Of a DNA stretch of 62,894 nucleotides, positions 48,552 to 57,878 are shown one piece after another (position 1 is the first letter of the stretch; each line of letters starts with the position of its first letter). The notes under the pieces were generated by a model. The model did not search any database. It saw nothing but the letters and a program-made list of their open reading frames with translations, and was not told the origin of the DNA. The position numbers and the translations under genes were made by a program. This DNA is from Bradyrhizobium centrolobii (lineage in GTDB: Bacteria; Pseudomonadota; Alphaproteobacteria; Rhizobiales; Xanthobacteraceae), in contig NZ_LUUB01000029.1 in the NCBI RefSeq assembly GCF_001641635.1, forward strand, positions 1-62,894. The letters are read 5' to 3'.

Positions 48552-49409
48552 TCAATGGCCGGGCACGGCGGCGGCAAGCTGGTCGATGGTGGGGCGCGGC
48601 TTTGACAGGCGCGGCATGTTGAAGGGGCTGTCGTCCTCGCCGAGGTCGTTGAGGAAGTCGTGCACCGTGCCTTCGATGAAGTCCTTGACCCGGTCCGAGC
48701 CGCGATCGCTGAGCTCGTTGTGCTGAAATTCGGTCTTGACCACCTGGATGCCGGCCTTGGCGCAAGTCTCGTCGTCCGGAACGACGCCAGGATCGGCCTT
48801 GAACTGCGGATCCTTCGATCGGAATGACAGGATCTTGACCCTGCCGTCGGTAACGAATGGTACACGCAGATTGTCGAGCGTGACCACCTTCTTGACCATC
48901 TCGGGATGGAGCTTGGCGAAATACATCGAGATGTCGCCGCCGTTCGAATGTCCGACCAGCGTCAGGTGCTTGTAGTCCGCGTTGGGGTAAAGCCGCTTCA
49001 GCTGCTCGATCGCGAACAGGATGTTGAAGATACCGCGGTTATATTGCATGCGCCGGCCGACATATTCCTCGCCGATCTTCGTGACCATGGGGTCGTCGGA
49101 CGAGAGATCGTGCTGAATGCTCACCACCATGTAGCCGCGCGCGGCGAATGTGTTGGTAAGGAACGAATACTCGGTGTGCTTGACGGTGTTGCCGTGGCTG
49201 AGGATTACGACGGGCAGCTCGATCATCTCGGCCATCGCTTCGATCTCGCGGTCGCGGCGGATCGATACCTCCACGGTCACGTCGCGGTCGCCGCGTATGA
49301 TATCGGAGAGGGCAACGGTCTTGTGGTGGATCGCCCATTTGCCGGCGACGAAATAGGTGAAGGCCATCAGCGCTGCGACGGTGACAAAAACGGTGATGCC
49401 GCGTTTCAT
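48552..49409 (-). CDS. Membrane-anchored or secreted alpha/beta hydrolase (lipase-like)
   Basis: A 285-residue protein. An N-terminal hydrophobic helix (ITVFVTVAALMAFTYFVAG) anchors or exports it. The alpha/beta fold carries the oxyanion stretch LPVVILSHGNTVKHTEY, the nucleophile Ser in LVGHSNGGDISMYF and a likely late His in TEFQHNELSDRG. GGAG stands 8 nt before ATG 49409. Longer frames upstream are not supported. Substrate unknown; platelet-activating-factor acetylhydrolase-like lipases have a similar layout. Confidence 0.85.
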   Translation of the reverse strand: MKRGITVFVTVAALMAFTYFVAGKWAIHHKTVALSDIIRGDRDVTVEVSIRRDREIEAMAEMIELPVVILSHGNTVKHTEYSFLTNTFAARGYMVVSIQHDLSSDDPMVTKIGEEYVGRRMQYNRGIFNILFAIEQLKRLYPNADYKHLTLVGHSNGGDISMYFAKLHPEMVKKVVTLDNLRVPFVTDGRVKILSFRSKDPQFKADPGVVPDDETCAKAGIQVVKTEFQHNELSDRGSDRVKDFIEGTVHDFLNDLGEDDSPFNMPRLSKPRPTIDQLAAAVPGH

Positions 49410-49558
49410 GACCATCTCCGCATCTGACAATCGAAATTCAGGGGCGGCGCTTGAGCTGCGCGGTGACGCGCCGGCCTCGACCGCAGGCGTCCGCCCGAAA
49501 AGCCATGCTCTAATGTGCGGACGGTATTGCGGGGTTTTGACAGTCAGATGACCCGCAC

Positions 49559-49581
49559 CCGGATCGGCCCTGCCGATCCGG
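49559..49581. repeat. Perfect 10-bp hairpin upstream of the hydrolase gene
   Basis: CCGGATCGGC and GCCGATCCGG are separated by CCT. There is no T-run on either side, so it is not a classical terminator. It lies about 150 bp upstream of the hydrolase start and 70 bp from the acyl-carrier-like relic; it may be an operator or a remnant. Confidence 0.6.
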
Positions 49582-49654
49582 CTCATGGCCGAGAAAATCG
49601 CGTGAAAGTGACGGGATTGCCCTGCGGTGGGCCTGGCCGCCGATTCAGCCGCCT

Positions 49655-49780
49655 TCAGGCGGCGGTGCGGATCGCGCGCTTGTCGGCGAGAAATCGGGAC
49701 AGAGCGTCCACCGCGAGTCTCTCCTCGAGCTCCATCATGAGGTAGACCAGCATCGCGGAATCGAGGCCGAGGCGGTTGAA
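49655..49780 (-). pseudogene. Relic of an acyl carrier-like protein
   Basis: The minus strand reads FNRLGLDSAMLVYLMMELEERLAVDALSRFLADKRAIR and a stop. This matches the helix II region of acyl carrier proteins (LGLDS..L..LMM.LEE), where the Ser of DS takes the phosphopantetheine arm. The N-terminal half is absent, replaced at about 49790 by the oppositely oriented CHAT fragment. A small hairpin (GCCGCC-TTCA-GGCGGC, 49648-49663) overlaps the stop. Confidence 0.65.
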
Positions 49781-49805
49781 CTTCGTGCCGGTGCTGCCGG
49801 AGCGG

Positions 49806-50183
49806 CCGACCAGCGAGGACGACGGCCTGCTCACCGCAAGCCGCATCGCAAAGCTCAAGCTCGATGCCGACTGGGCAGTGCTGTCCGCGTGCAACACCGC
49901 CGCCGGCGACAAGCCCGGCGCCGAAGGCCTGTCGGGCCTCGCGCGCGCATTCTTCTATGCCGGCGCGCGGGCGCTGCTGGTGTCGCACTGGCCGGTCGAC
50001 TCTGATGCGGCTGTGCGATTGACCACGGGCGCCTTCTCGGAGCTTACCGCGCATCCCGGCATCGGCCGCGCCGAGGCGCTGCGCCGCTCGATGAAAGCTC
50101 TGGTTGCGGATCGGTCGTCGCTGCGCAATGCTGATCCGGCCGTATGGGCGCCGTTTGTGGTGGTAGGTGAGGGAGGTCAGTGA
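49806..50183 (+). pseudogene. CHAT-domain protease, C-terminal fragment
   Basis: About 125 residues of a CHAT (caspase-like) domain: SEDDGLLTASRIAKLKLDADWAVLSACNTAAGDKPGAEGLSGLARAFFYAGARALLVSHWPVDSDAAV ... GRAEALRRSMKAL ... WAPFVVVGEG. The catalytic Cys of SACNT is kept, but the upstream part with the catalytic His and the TPR region expected in such proteins is missing. The remaining frame could be translated from an ATG at 49776 but is not a complete protease. It abuts the acyl-carrier relic. Confidence 0.88.
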
Positions 50184-50184
50184 A

Positions 50185-50907
50185 ATGCGCCAATTGATCA
50201 AAAGGAACGATACGCTGCGCCGGCTCTACTACCGGTTCAAGCTCTTGCGACCGAAGTCGCAGGCGGATGAGGGAGAGCTCATTTCTGGCTTGATCAAAGA
50301 CTGTCCTCGCGCTTTCATCGAATTCGGCTTTCATCCGATAGAGTTCAACTGCATCGAGCTGGCTAGAAACCTGGACTGGCGCGGGCTGCTGATCGACGGG
50401 AGCAAGCGCCAAACCGACGATGCGAGAGCGCTTTGGCCGGATCGGATCGATATCGTCCACTCATTCCTTACGCTGGACAATCTCGACTTCATCAGAAAGC
50501 GGTTCCAGCAGGTCGGCGTGCTCTCGATCGATGTCGACGGCAACGACTATTGGTTCTTGAAGGCGCTTATTGGGCTTTCCCCGTCACTCATCGTCGTGGA
50601 GTATAACTCCACCCTCGGGCAAGACCCGATCACGGTGCCATATGATCCCGCGTTCGACCGCTTCCAGAAGCATGAACGCGGCTGGTATCACGGCGCATCA
50701 CTGGCGGCCGTGACAAAGCTTTGCGCCGAACATGGATATGGGCTGGCGGCGGGATCGGACGGAAGCTGCAATGCGTTCTTTACCCGCATGGGCAAGTTGA
50801 AGCCGGCCGACGTGTGGAAGCCGAACAAGCTGCGCCAACAACTCTCCGGCATTCCGCACGATCAGCAATGGCAAAGCGTGAAGCACCTGCCTTTCGTCGC
50901 AGTCTAG
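50185..50907 (+). CDS. FkbM-like SAM methyltransferase domain protein
   Basis: A 240-residue protein with a Rossmann-like core. CPRAFIEFGFHPIEFNCIELARNLDWRGLLIDGSKRQ resembles motif I and the acidic loop of FkbM methyltransferases, and LSIDVDGNDYWFLKALIGLSPSLIVVEYN is the typical LKIDVEG-type stretch. FkbM relatives O-methylate glycans or small molecules, but many are uncharacterised. GGGAGG lies 10 nt before the ATG, inside the end of the CHAT fragment. The sequence is slightly less GC-rich than its neighbours, compatible with transfer. Confidence 0.75.
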   Translation: MRQLIKRNDTLRRLYYRFKLLRPKSQADEGELISGLIKDCPRAFIEFGFHPIEFNCIELARNLDWRGLLIDGSKRQTDDARALWPDRIDIVHSFLTLDNLDFIRKRFQQVGVLSIDVDGNDYWFLKALIGLSPSLIVVEYNSTLGQDPITVPYDPAFDRFQKHERGWYHGASLAAVTKLCAEHGYGLAAGSDGSCNAFFTRMGKLKPADVWKPNKLRQQLSGIPHDQQWQSVKHLPFVAV

Positions 50908-51011
50908 ATCAATGCGGACGATGTCGTTGCAGATGATCGCCGGCAGCGCGTCGCCTTCGTCGACGCCGCGTGGGAGATCGTCGAACGCGGCGAGGCCGCG
51001 TTCAGGTCGGG

Positions 51012-51794
51012 TCAGTTCTGGTAATAGTAGCCGCGCGGCTGATAATACTGGCGGGGCTGCTGCTGAGAGTAATAGCCCTGCTGGCCATAACCCTGGCCGT
51101 AATACTGCTGTTGCTGTTGCTGTTGCGGCTGCTGGTAGACCTGCGCGTCATAAACACGACGGGTCGAACGCGGCGCCGGATAGCGCGCACCGGTGTCGCT
51201 ACCATCGGCCGGGTAGATGTAGTTGTCGTCCTGCGGCATGTAGCGGCGCGGCTGCGGCGTCAGGTCGACGGGCTCGCCGGCGGCGGAGTACTGATCGGCA
51301 GCCGGCTGTGCGGCGCGGGCAACCGCATTGGCGTTGCGACCGCGCGGATTACGCGCCAGTGCGACCTGTGCCGAGCCGGTCAGCGTCACCGTGGTGTTGA
51401 GCACGCCCTGCTCCTGCACCAGCGCATAGAGCGTCGAGGCATTTTGTCGCGACAGTCGCACGCAGCCATGGGACGCGGGCGTGCCGAGCCGGCTGACCCA
51501 GTCGGTGCCGTGGATCGCGTGCCCGATCTTGGTGAAGAAGATCGAGTGTGGCATCGGCGCGTCGTCGAATTCCTTGGAGTAGTGGTCCTCTTCCATACGG
51601 AAGGCACGGAATGCGCCGCTCGGCGTCTCGCGCGAGGGGATGCCGGTCGACACCGGCCAGTGGTAGCGCTCGACGCCGTCGACGGCGACGGTCATCTGCT
51701 GATTGTCCTTGTCGATGGTGATCGCGACCTTGGCCTGCGCGGCGCCCGCGCTCAAAAGCATCAGGGATGTGAAAGCAATGACAAAAGAACGCAT
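51012..51794 (-). CDS. L,D-transpeptidase (YkuD) with Gln/Tyr-rich tail
   Basis: A 260-residue secreted enzyme. A signal peptide (residues 1-21, cut after AQA) is followed by the YkuD domain: VDGVERYHWPVSTGIPSRETPSG, HSIFFTKIGHAIHG with His95 and SHGCVRLSRQNA with the catalytic Cys111. It would form 3-3 cross-links or anchor proteins to peptidoglycan. After residue 160 the protein turns into a disordered segment ending in about 45 residues of Gln, Tyr and Gly. GGAGG stands 11 nt before the ATG. The gap 50908-51011 carries no clear gene. Confidence 0.92.
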   Translation of the reverse strand: MRSFVIAFTSLMLLSAGAAQAKVAITIDKDNQQMTVAVDGVERYHWPVSTGIPSRETPSGAFRAFRMEEDHYSKEFDDAPMPHSIFFTKIGHAIHGTDWVSRLGTPASHGCVRLSRQNASTLYALVQEQGVLNTTVTLTGSAQVALARNPRGRNANAVARAAQPAADQYSAAGEPVDLTPQPRRYMPQDDNYIYPADGSDTGARYPAPRSTRRVYDAQVYQQPQQQQQQQYYGQGYGQQGYYSQQQPRQYYQPRGYYYQN

Positions 51795-52088
51795 CTGACG
51801 TCTGGCCTCCGGCCTGTTCACGCAAGCACCGCGGCTCTCCGTCCCCGGCGTGCACTATGCCTGCAATCCGGCTTTGGTTCCAGCAGCCTGCCTTTGCATC
51901 GTTAACGTCGCGCGGGGCGTAAGCAAGGCCACATTGCGCCACACGACGCCGGCGGCGCTGACATTTTCGCGAGCAGGTAGCGCGTCCATCTCGACGACAA
52001 TTCGTCACAAAGGCGCAACCATTTGGCCGCTTCTGGCGTTGAGCATGGCCTGCCCTGACCGGCTCTCGCCGCCGGTGTATCCTTGGAA

Positions 52089-52418
52089 ATGAAGATGAAC
52101 AAAGCTCGCATCACCGCCGCAGCCCTGCCGGCCGCTTTACCTTTCCGCCTGCTCGCCGGCGCGGCCATCCTTCTCTCCTTATTGCTGCTCCCGCAGCCCG
52201 GCCACGCCCAGGGCATCGTGCGCGGGGCCCAGGAAGGCTCCTATGAAGGCAACCGGATCGCCGGCCCCGTGGGCGGCGCGGTCGGAGGCGTCGTTGGTGC
52301 CGGTGTCGGCGGGGCCGTGGGCGCCGTCGAAGGCGTGTTCGGCATTCCCCACCATCACTACCGTCATCGCTGCCACGGCTATTATGACGGCTATCACCGC
52401 TTTCACTGCTATCGGTGA
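52089..52418 (+). CDS. Small secreted glycine-rich protein
   Basis: A 109-residue protein with a signal peptide (LLAGAAILLSLLLLPQPGHAQ). It has a glycine-zipper-like stretch (GPVGGAVGGVVGAGVGGAVGAVEGVFG) and a His/Tyr-rich end (HHHYRHRCHGYYDGYHRFHCYR). Glycine zippers insert in or span membranes, and the end may bind metal. Similar short proteins are common in Bradyrhizobium. ATG codons at 52089 and 52095 are both possible. The 290 bp before it, after the transpeptidase start, hold no gene. Confidence 0.7.
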   Translation: MKMNKARITAAALPAALPFRLLAGAAILLSLLLLPQPGHAQGIVRGAQEGSYEGNRIAGPVGGAVGGVVGAGVGGAVGAVEGVFGIPHHHYRHRCHGYYDGYHRFHCYR

Positions 52419-52433
52419 GCTGACTTAAGCACC

Positions 52434-52540
52434 GTCATTCCGGGGCGCGCGCAAAGCGCGCGAACCCGGAATCCATCGCGCAGCAGAGTTGGTGGATGAA
52501 TGGATTCCGGGTTCGCGACTTCGTCGCGTCCCGGAATGAC
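52434..52540. repeat. Palindromic repeat family A, copy 9
   Basis: GTCATTCCGGGGCGCGCG ... AACCCGGAATCCATCGCG ... GATTCCGGGTTCGCGAC ... CCCGGAATGAC. Between the small secreted protein and the convergent ABC permease gene. Confidence 0.9.
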
Positions 52541-52548
52541 TGCGAGGA

Positions 52549-53306
52549 TCAATTCTTCAGCCGATAACCCGTGCGGAAGATCCACCAGATGATGCCAAGG
52601 CAGATCGCCAGGAACGCCAGCGTCATGCCCATGCTGACCGACACGCTGACGTCGGCGATCTCGTAGAAGCTCCAGCGGAAGCCGGAGATCAGATAGACGA
52701 CCGGGTTGAGCAGCGCCACGCTGTGCCAGGCCGGCGGCAGCATGTCGATGGAATAGAAGCTGCCGCCGAGGAAGGTCAGCGGCGTCACCACCAGCATCGG
52801 GATCATCTGCAGCTTCTCGAAGCCGTCGGCCCAGATGCCGATGATGAAGCCGAACAGGCTGAAGGTGACCGCCGTCAGCACCAGGAAGGTCAGCATCCAG
52901 ATCGGGTGCAGGATGTGCAGCGGCACGAACAAGCCCGCCGTCGCCAGGATGATCAGGCCGAGAATGATCGACTTGGTGGCGGCTGCGCCGACATAGCCGA
53001 GCACGATCTCGAAATAGGAGATCGGCGCCGAAAGGATCTCGTAGATCGTGCCGACGAATTTCGGGAAGTAGATGCCGAACGAGGCGTTGGCGATGCTCTG
53101 CGTCAGCACCGACAGCATCACCAGGCCCGGCACGATGAACGTGCCATAGCTCACACCCTCGACATGGTCGATGCGTGAGCCGATCGCAGCGCCGAACACC
53201 ACGAAATAGAGCGAGGTCGAGACGACAGGCGAGACGATGCTTTGCAGCAGCGTGCGCCAGGTGCGCGCCATTTCGAACAGGTAGATGGCGCGGATGGCGC
53301 GGTAGT

Positions 53307-53310
<4 letters not shown>
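52549..53310 (-). CDS. ABC-2 type transporter permease
   Basis: A 253-residue inner-membrane protein with six hydrophobic helices. It resembles the ABC2_membrane family ([35 protein letters not shown], and [25 protein letters not shown]), whose members export polysaccharides, lipids or drugs. Its ATG overlaps the stop of the ATPase gene upstream (ATGA), so the two form one exporter. The long upstream frame in register is a shadow of the ATPase gene. Confidence 0.92.
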
Positions 53311-54230
<920 letters not shown>

Positions 54231-54505
54231 GATGGCCGGATGGCTGGGGAAGGGAGGCTGCAACCCGCCCGGGAGGCAGGTCAGCGGAGCCTGAAATAGG
54301 AATGCGCTTGCCCGGCCGCAATTGCCCGGAGAAAAATGGTCTCAAAACAGCCCCTTCGGTGGCAGGTTCCGGGCAAGTGTTGCGGAACAGTCACGGGCCG
54401 CGGCTAAGATTGTCCGCTCACGCGGCTCTTTGTTGCCTCTGCGAGCAGGGCGTGGCTACGATTCCGGCCTATCGCGAAGCGTATTTGTCCCCAAGGAAAA
54501 GATCG

Positions 54506-55222
54506 ATGAGACCGAACGGCCGTCACGCAGCCGGCGCCAGCCAGTTGTCCGCCATCCGTATGTGGGCGATGTGCCTGCTCCTGCTGTCAGCTGTTGCCAT
54601 GAACCCGACAGCCGCCAAGGCCGCGCCGTCCCAGGCCGCCGCGACCACGCATGTCTACCTGCTCCGCGGCGTGCTCAACATCTTCTCGCTCGGGCTCGAC
54701 ACGATCGGCGCCCGGCTCGAGGCGCAAGGCATCCCGGTGACCGTCGCCAATTTCGTGTCCTGGTCCTCGCTCGCCGACGAGGCGGCGACCGCCTACAGGA
54801 CTGGGCGGGTGAAGACCATCATCCTGGTCGGGCATTCCTCGGGCGCGACTGCGCTGCCCGACATGATCGCCAAGCTCAATCAGCTCGGCGTCCCCGTGAA
54901 GCTCGCGATCGGCCTCGATTCCGTATTCAAGACCAGGCTGTCGACCGGCGCCGAGCGCTACATCAACATCTATATCGGCGACGGTCCCGGCGAGCCGGTG
55001 CGGGCTGCGGCCGGCCTCCGCGGCAAGCTCGACAATGTCGACGTCCGCGGCACCGGCGTCGGCCACATCACCATCGACAAGAGCGAGGCGATCCAACGCC
55101 GCGTGATCGCCGAGATCGACGCCGCCATCATGCGCTCGCGCGGTCCGGCTGCACCGGTCGCTGAACCCGGCGCGCCGAGGCGGGCGCGGTCGGCGGCGGC
55201 CACGGCGCCGTCGCGGAACTGA
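54506..55222 (+). CDS. Secreted alpha/beta hydrolase-like protein
   Basis: A 238-residue protein with a signal peptide (MWAMCLLLLSAVAMNPTAAKA). The fold core is HVYLLRGVLNIFSLGLDTIGARLEAQGIPV, then TIILVGHSSGATALPDMIAKL with the putative nucleophile Ser, and GVGHITIDKSEAIQRRV carrying the likely His. RYINIYIGDGPG is shared with the larger paralogue at 58705. AAGGAAAAG precedes the ATG. Function unknown; lipase-like. A terminator hairpin follows. Confidence 0.8.
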   Translation: MRPNGRHAAGASQLSAIRMWAMCLLLLSAVAMNPTAAKAAPSQAAATTHVYLLRGVLNIFSLGLDTIGARLEAQGIPVTVANFVSWSSLADEAATAYRTGRVKTIILVGHSSGATALPDMIAKLNQLGVPVKLAIGLDSVFKTRLSTGAERYINIYIGDGPGEPVRAAAGLRGKLDNVDVRGTGVGHITIDKSEAIQRRVIAEIDAAIMRSRGPAAPVAEPGAPRRARSAAATAPSRN

Positions 55223-55277
55223 AGCCGTTAATCGAGACCTGGTCTCACTGGACCCGGCCTCACAGACCTGAGCTTGA

Positions 55278-55315
55278 TGCCGCCGCGACGCGCAAGTCGA
55301 CGGCGGCATTATTCT
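55278..55315 (+). terminator. Putative terminator after the hydrolase-like gene
   Basis: TGCCGCCGCGAC and GTCGACGGCGGCA pair with one bulge around GCGCAA, followed by TTATTCTG. It stands about 55 bp after the stop codon. The U-tract is weak. Confidence 0.6.
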
Positions 55316-55348
55316 GTGCGTCAGCCGACTCCTGCGTGGACTGACGGA

Positions 55349-55951
55349 TCAGTCCTTGCCACGCGTGTCATCCTCGGCACCCGGCGCTTCGGGCTTCAGA
55401 TAGACGATCAGGCAGCAACAGCACATCGCAAGCCCGAGGATCGGAAATCTCAAGGCTACGGCCGCGGCGACCGCGAAGATGCAGAGCGTGATGACGGAGC
55501 GGATGCGCATGATCCTGCGCTCCTTCAGCGCGACTTCGCCTGCAGGCGTTCGTCCGACGAGGTCCCAGATCAGGGCGACGTATGTCGCGTTCACCAGGAA
55601 GAACACCGCGGCGTAGAACGCGACCGGCTGCGGCGCGAGCTCGCTCACCGCCATCCAGGCCGTGGAGAGTGGCAGCAGCGATACCGAGAACAGATGCGCG
55701 AAGTTGAACCACATCAGCCGCGGCGTCGCCTCGCTGGCATAGCGCATCAGATGGTGGTGATTGGCCCAGACGATCGCGATGAAGACGTAGCTCACGGCAT
55801 AGGAGAGCCAGGTCGGCCACAGCGCCAGCAGTGCGGTGAAGGTCGGGATCTCGGGCGGACGAAGCTCCAGCACGAGGACCGTGATCAGGACGGCGAACAC
55901 GCCGTCAGAGAATGCGCTCAATCGTTCCGGAGTCCGTCTCGCATGTGCCAT
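55349..55951 (-). CDS. TMEM175-type potassium channel-like protein (DUF1211)
   Basis: A 200-residue membrane protein with six hydrophobic helices. The family motif is at the start: RLSAFSDGVFAVLITVLVLELRPP; FSDG is the conserved pore-helix signature of bacterial TMEM175 channels. VWANHHHLMRYA is the other conserved stretch. Bacterial members conduct potassium. GGGGG precedes ATG 55951; 55972 is an alternative. The C-terminal tail is acidic. Confidence 0.88.
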   Translation of the reverse strand: MAHARRTPERLSAFSDGVFAVLITVLVLELRPPEIPTFTALLALWPTWLSYAVSYVFIAIVWANHHHLMRYASEATPRLMWFNFAHLFSVSLLPLSTAWMAVSELAPQPVAFYAAVFFLVNATYVALIWDLVGRTPAGEVALKERRIMRIRSVITLCIFAVAAAVALRFPILGLAMCCCCLIVYLKPEAPGAEDDTRGKD

Positions 55952-56024
55952 GGTGGTCGCCCCCATATCCATCGACGCCGACCCGATGTCCTGCCGAACG
56001 CGGAGGGTACGAGTCCCGTTCCCA

Positions 56025-56147
56025 TCACACCGATTTACTTTCTCCGCCGTCCATGCGCAGCACCGTGCCGGTCATCCAGCGCGCCGCCGGCGAGACCGCG
56101 AACGCGATGAGCTCGGCGATCTCTTGGGCTTCGCCGAAGCGGCCGTG
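56025..56147 (-). pseudogene. Short-chain dehydrogenase, C-terminal fragment
   Basis: The minus strand ends with GRFGEAQEIAELIAFAVSPAARWMTGTVLRMDGGESKSV and a stop, the usual SDR C-terminus (GRFGEPEEIA...TG.VL.VDGG). Only about 40 residues remain; the NAD-binding and catalytic parts are absent, and a complete hydrolase gene ends 12 bp further on. A deletion joined them. Confidence 0.85.
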
Positions 56148-56158
56148 GTCTCCTCGCA

Positions 56159-57019
56159 CTACCGCAGCCGGCCGAGAAAATCGCGAATGCTGTCCGCGAT
56201 CTCGCGCGCATGCGTTTCGAGTGCGAAATGGCCGGTGTCGAAGAACTGCACCACGGCATTGGGATTGTCGCGCTTGAACGCTTCGGCGCCGGGCGGGATG
56301 AAGAACGGGTCGTTCTTGCCCCAGACCGCGAGGAACGGCGGCTTGTGCGCGCGGAAATAATTCTGGAATGACGGATAGAGCGCGACGTTGCTCTTGTAGT
56401 CGCCAAACAGATCGAGCTGCACGTCGTCCGAGCCCGGGCGCGCCAGATAGAAATTGTCGAGATTCTGGCTGTCCGGCGACACCAGCGACGCATCGGCAAC
56501 GCCGTGCGTGTATTGCCAGCGCGTGGTCTCCGGCGTGAGGAAGGCGCGCAGCGCGTCGCGGTTGGCAGGCGAGGGGTCCTGCCAATAGGCCTTGATCGGA
56601 GTCCAGCCGTCGCTCAGGCCGTCCTCATAGGCGTTGCCGTTCTGCGAGATGATGGCCGTGATCCGCTCGGGATGGCGCAGCGCTAGCCGGAAACCCGTCG
56701 GCGCGCCGTAGTCGAACACGTAGACCGCGAAGCGATCGAAGCCGATCACCTCGGTGAAGCGCTCGATCACGCGCGCGATATTGTCGAAGGTGTAGCTGAA
56801 GGTCTCACGCGGCGGCATGTCGGACTGGCCGAAGCCGGGAAGGTCGGGCGCGACGATGTGGTACTTGTCGGCGAGCAGCGGGATCAGGTCGCGGAACATG
56901 TGGCCTGCGCTCGGAAAGCCGTGCAGCAGCAGCAGCTTTGGCGCGTTCTTGGGGCCGGCTTCGCGATAGAACACCTTGAAGCCGTCGACGTCGGCCGTGC
57001 GATATCTGGTGGAAGTCAT
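56159..57019 (-). CDS. Alpha/beta hydrolase with Asp nucleophile (epoxide hydrolase/dehalogenase type)
   Basis: A 286-residue cytoplasmic enzyme. The oxyanion motif is LLLHGFPSAGHMFRDLIPLL, then LPGFGQSD. The nucleophile position is D in YVFDYGAPTGFRLAL, which marks epoxide hydrolases and haloalkane dehalogenases rather than esterases. LAVWGKNDPFF and DTGHFALETHA supply acid and base. GGAG lies 6 nt before the ATG at 57019 (MTSTRYRTA). The natural substrate is unknown. Confidence 0.88.
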   Translation of the reverse strand: MTSTRYRTADVDGFKVFYREAGPKNAPKLLLLHGFPSAGHMFRDLIPLLADKYHIVAPDLPGFGQSDMPPRETFSYTFDNIARVIERFTEVIGFDRFAVYVFDYGAPTGFRLALRHPERITAIISQNGNAYEDGLSDGWTPIKAYWQDPSPANRDALRAFLTPETTRWQYTHGVADASLVSPDSQNLDNFYLARPGSDDVQLDLFGDYKSNVALYPSFQNYFRAHKPPFLAVWGKNDPFFIPPGAEAFKRDNPNAVVQFFDTGHFALETHAREIADSIRDFLGRLR

Positions 57020-57099
57020 GACATTCTCCGTCATCGATGACTGTTGTGGTGGCCTAAAGAAGGTTGCGGCACCCGCGCGGCGCTGGCGGGCAGGGCGCT

Positions 57100-57795
57100 C
57101 TAATTGCCGCTCACCGAGCGGACTGCCTCGCGAATAACGTCGGCGACAGCCGCGGGTGCCGTGACGCTGGGCGTATGATCGACGGCCTGCGTCCGGATCG
57201 TCGCCTTCATGCGCTCCGCCATGAAGCGCTGCGTCTCCGGCACGATCATGCGGTCCTGTTCGGCGATCAGATACCAGCTCGGCACATCCTTCCAGAGCGG
57301 GCGCCCGGCCGGGACCGTGATGCAGTTCAGCGAGATCGGCCGCTGCACGGCCGCGAGCACGGCGTGATCCTCCGCCGAGGCGTTTTGCGCGAAGGCTGTC
57401 GCAAAGGCGTCCTCGGGCAGCCAGATCAGGCCATTGTCGTCAGGGGCGAGTTTTGGCGCCTTCGGATGCGGCGCGAGGCGATAGAATACGTCCGCAACCT
57501 TCTCGCCCTCGTCGGGCGCGAGGGCGGCGATATAGACCAGTGCCTTCACGCGCGCACGGCGCGCAAGCGCAATCACCGCGCCGGCATAGGCGTGTCCGGC
57601 CAGCACGACCGGGCCTTCGGTGCGATCCAGGCTGCGGCTGAGGGCGGCGACATCGTCGGCAAGAGACGTCAGCGGAAGCGGCGCCGCCTGCACCTTGATG
57701 GCCTCGGTTTCGAGCGCCGTGATGACACGCGCCCAGCTCGATCCATCCGCCCACGCGCCGTGGGCGAGAACCACGGTGACATCTGCTTTGGCCAT
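57100..57795 (-). CDS. Alpha/beta hydrolase family protein with GHAYAG instead of GHSYGG
   Basis: A 231-residue protein of the esterase group related to EstC and salicylate esterases (VTVVLAHGAWADGSSWARVI at the start). The nucleophile elbow reads VVLAGHAYAGAVIALARR: the usual Ser of GHSxGG is Ala. The later acid and base remain (IAEQDRMIVP and VDHTPSVT). So it may be non-hydrolytic or use another chemistry. It diverges from a CGNR regulator across a region with repeated CAGGTTAT motifs. Confidence 0.82.
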   Translation of the reverse strand: MAKADVTVVLAHGAWADGSSWARVITALETEAIKVQAAPLPLTSLADDVAALSRSLDRTEGPVVLAGHAYAGAVIALARRARVKALVYIAALAPDEGEKVADVFYRLAPHPKAPKLAPDDNGLIWLPEDAFATAFAQNASAEDHAVLAAVQRPISLNCITVPAGRPLWKDVPSWYLIAEQDRMIVPETQRFMAERMKATIRTQAVDHTPSVTAPAAVADVIREAVRSVSGN

Positions 57796-57806
57796 CTCCG
57801 TCTCCG

Positions 57807-57878
57807 TAACCTGTTATGTGGTTTCAATCAGGTTATGCCTGCTGATCGTAACTTGTCAAGTGGCTTTTTACAGGTTAT
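57807..57878. promoter_or_regulatory. Candidate operator between the hydrolase and CGNR genes
   Basis: TAACCTG at 57807 faces CAGGTTA at 57829 (inverted repeat, 15-bp spacer). CAGGTTAT recurs at 57871-57878, 42 bp from the second copy, four helical turns. An ACTTG-T-CAAGT palindrome (57851-57861) lies between. The divergent regulator and repeated motif suggest autoregulation. Confidence 0.6.

Noticed and set aside
48552..50201. A 549-codon hydrolase
   Set aside because: The part before codon 264 is antisense to the CHAT fragment and intergenic DNA; the signal-anchor start at 49409 with GGAG is better.
50908..51011. Short frame ending FVDAAWEIVERGEAAFRSGQFW after the FkbM-like gene
   Set aside because: It could be a remnant of an unknown gene end, but it is too short to assign and has no start.
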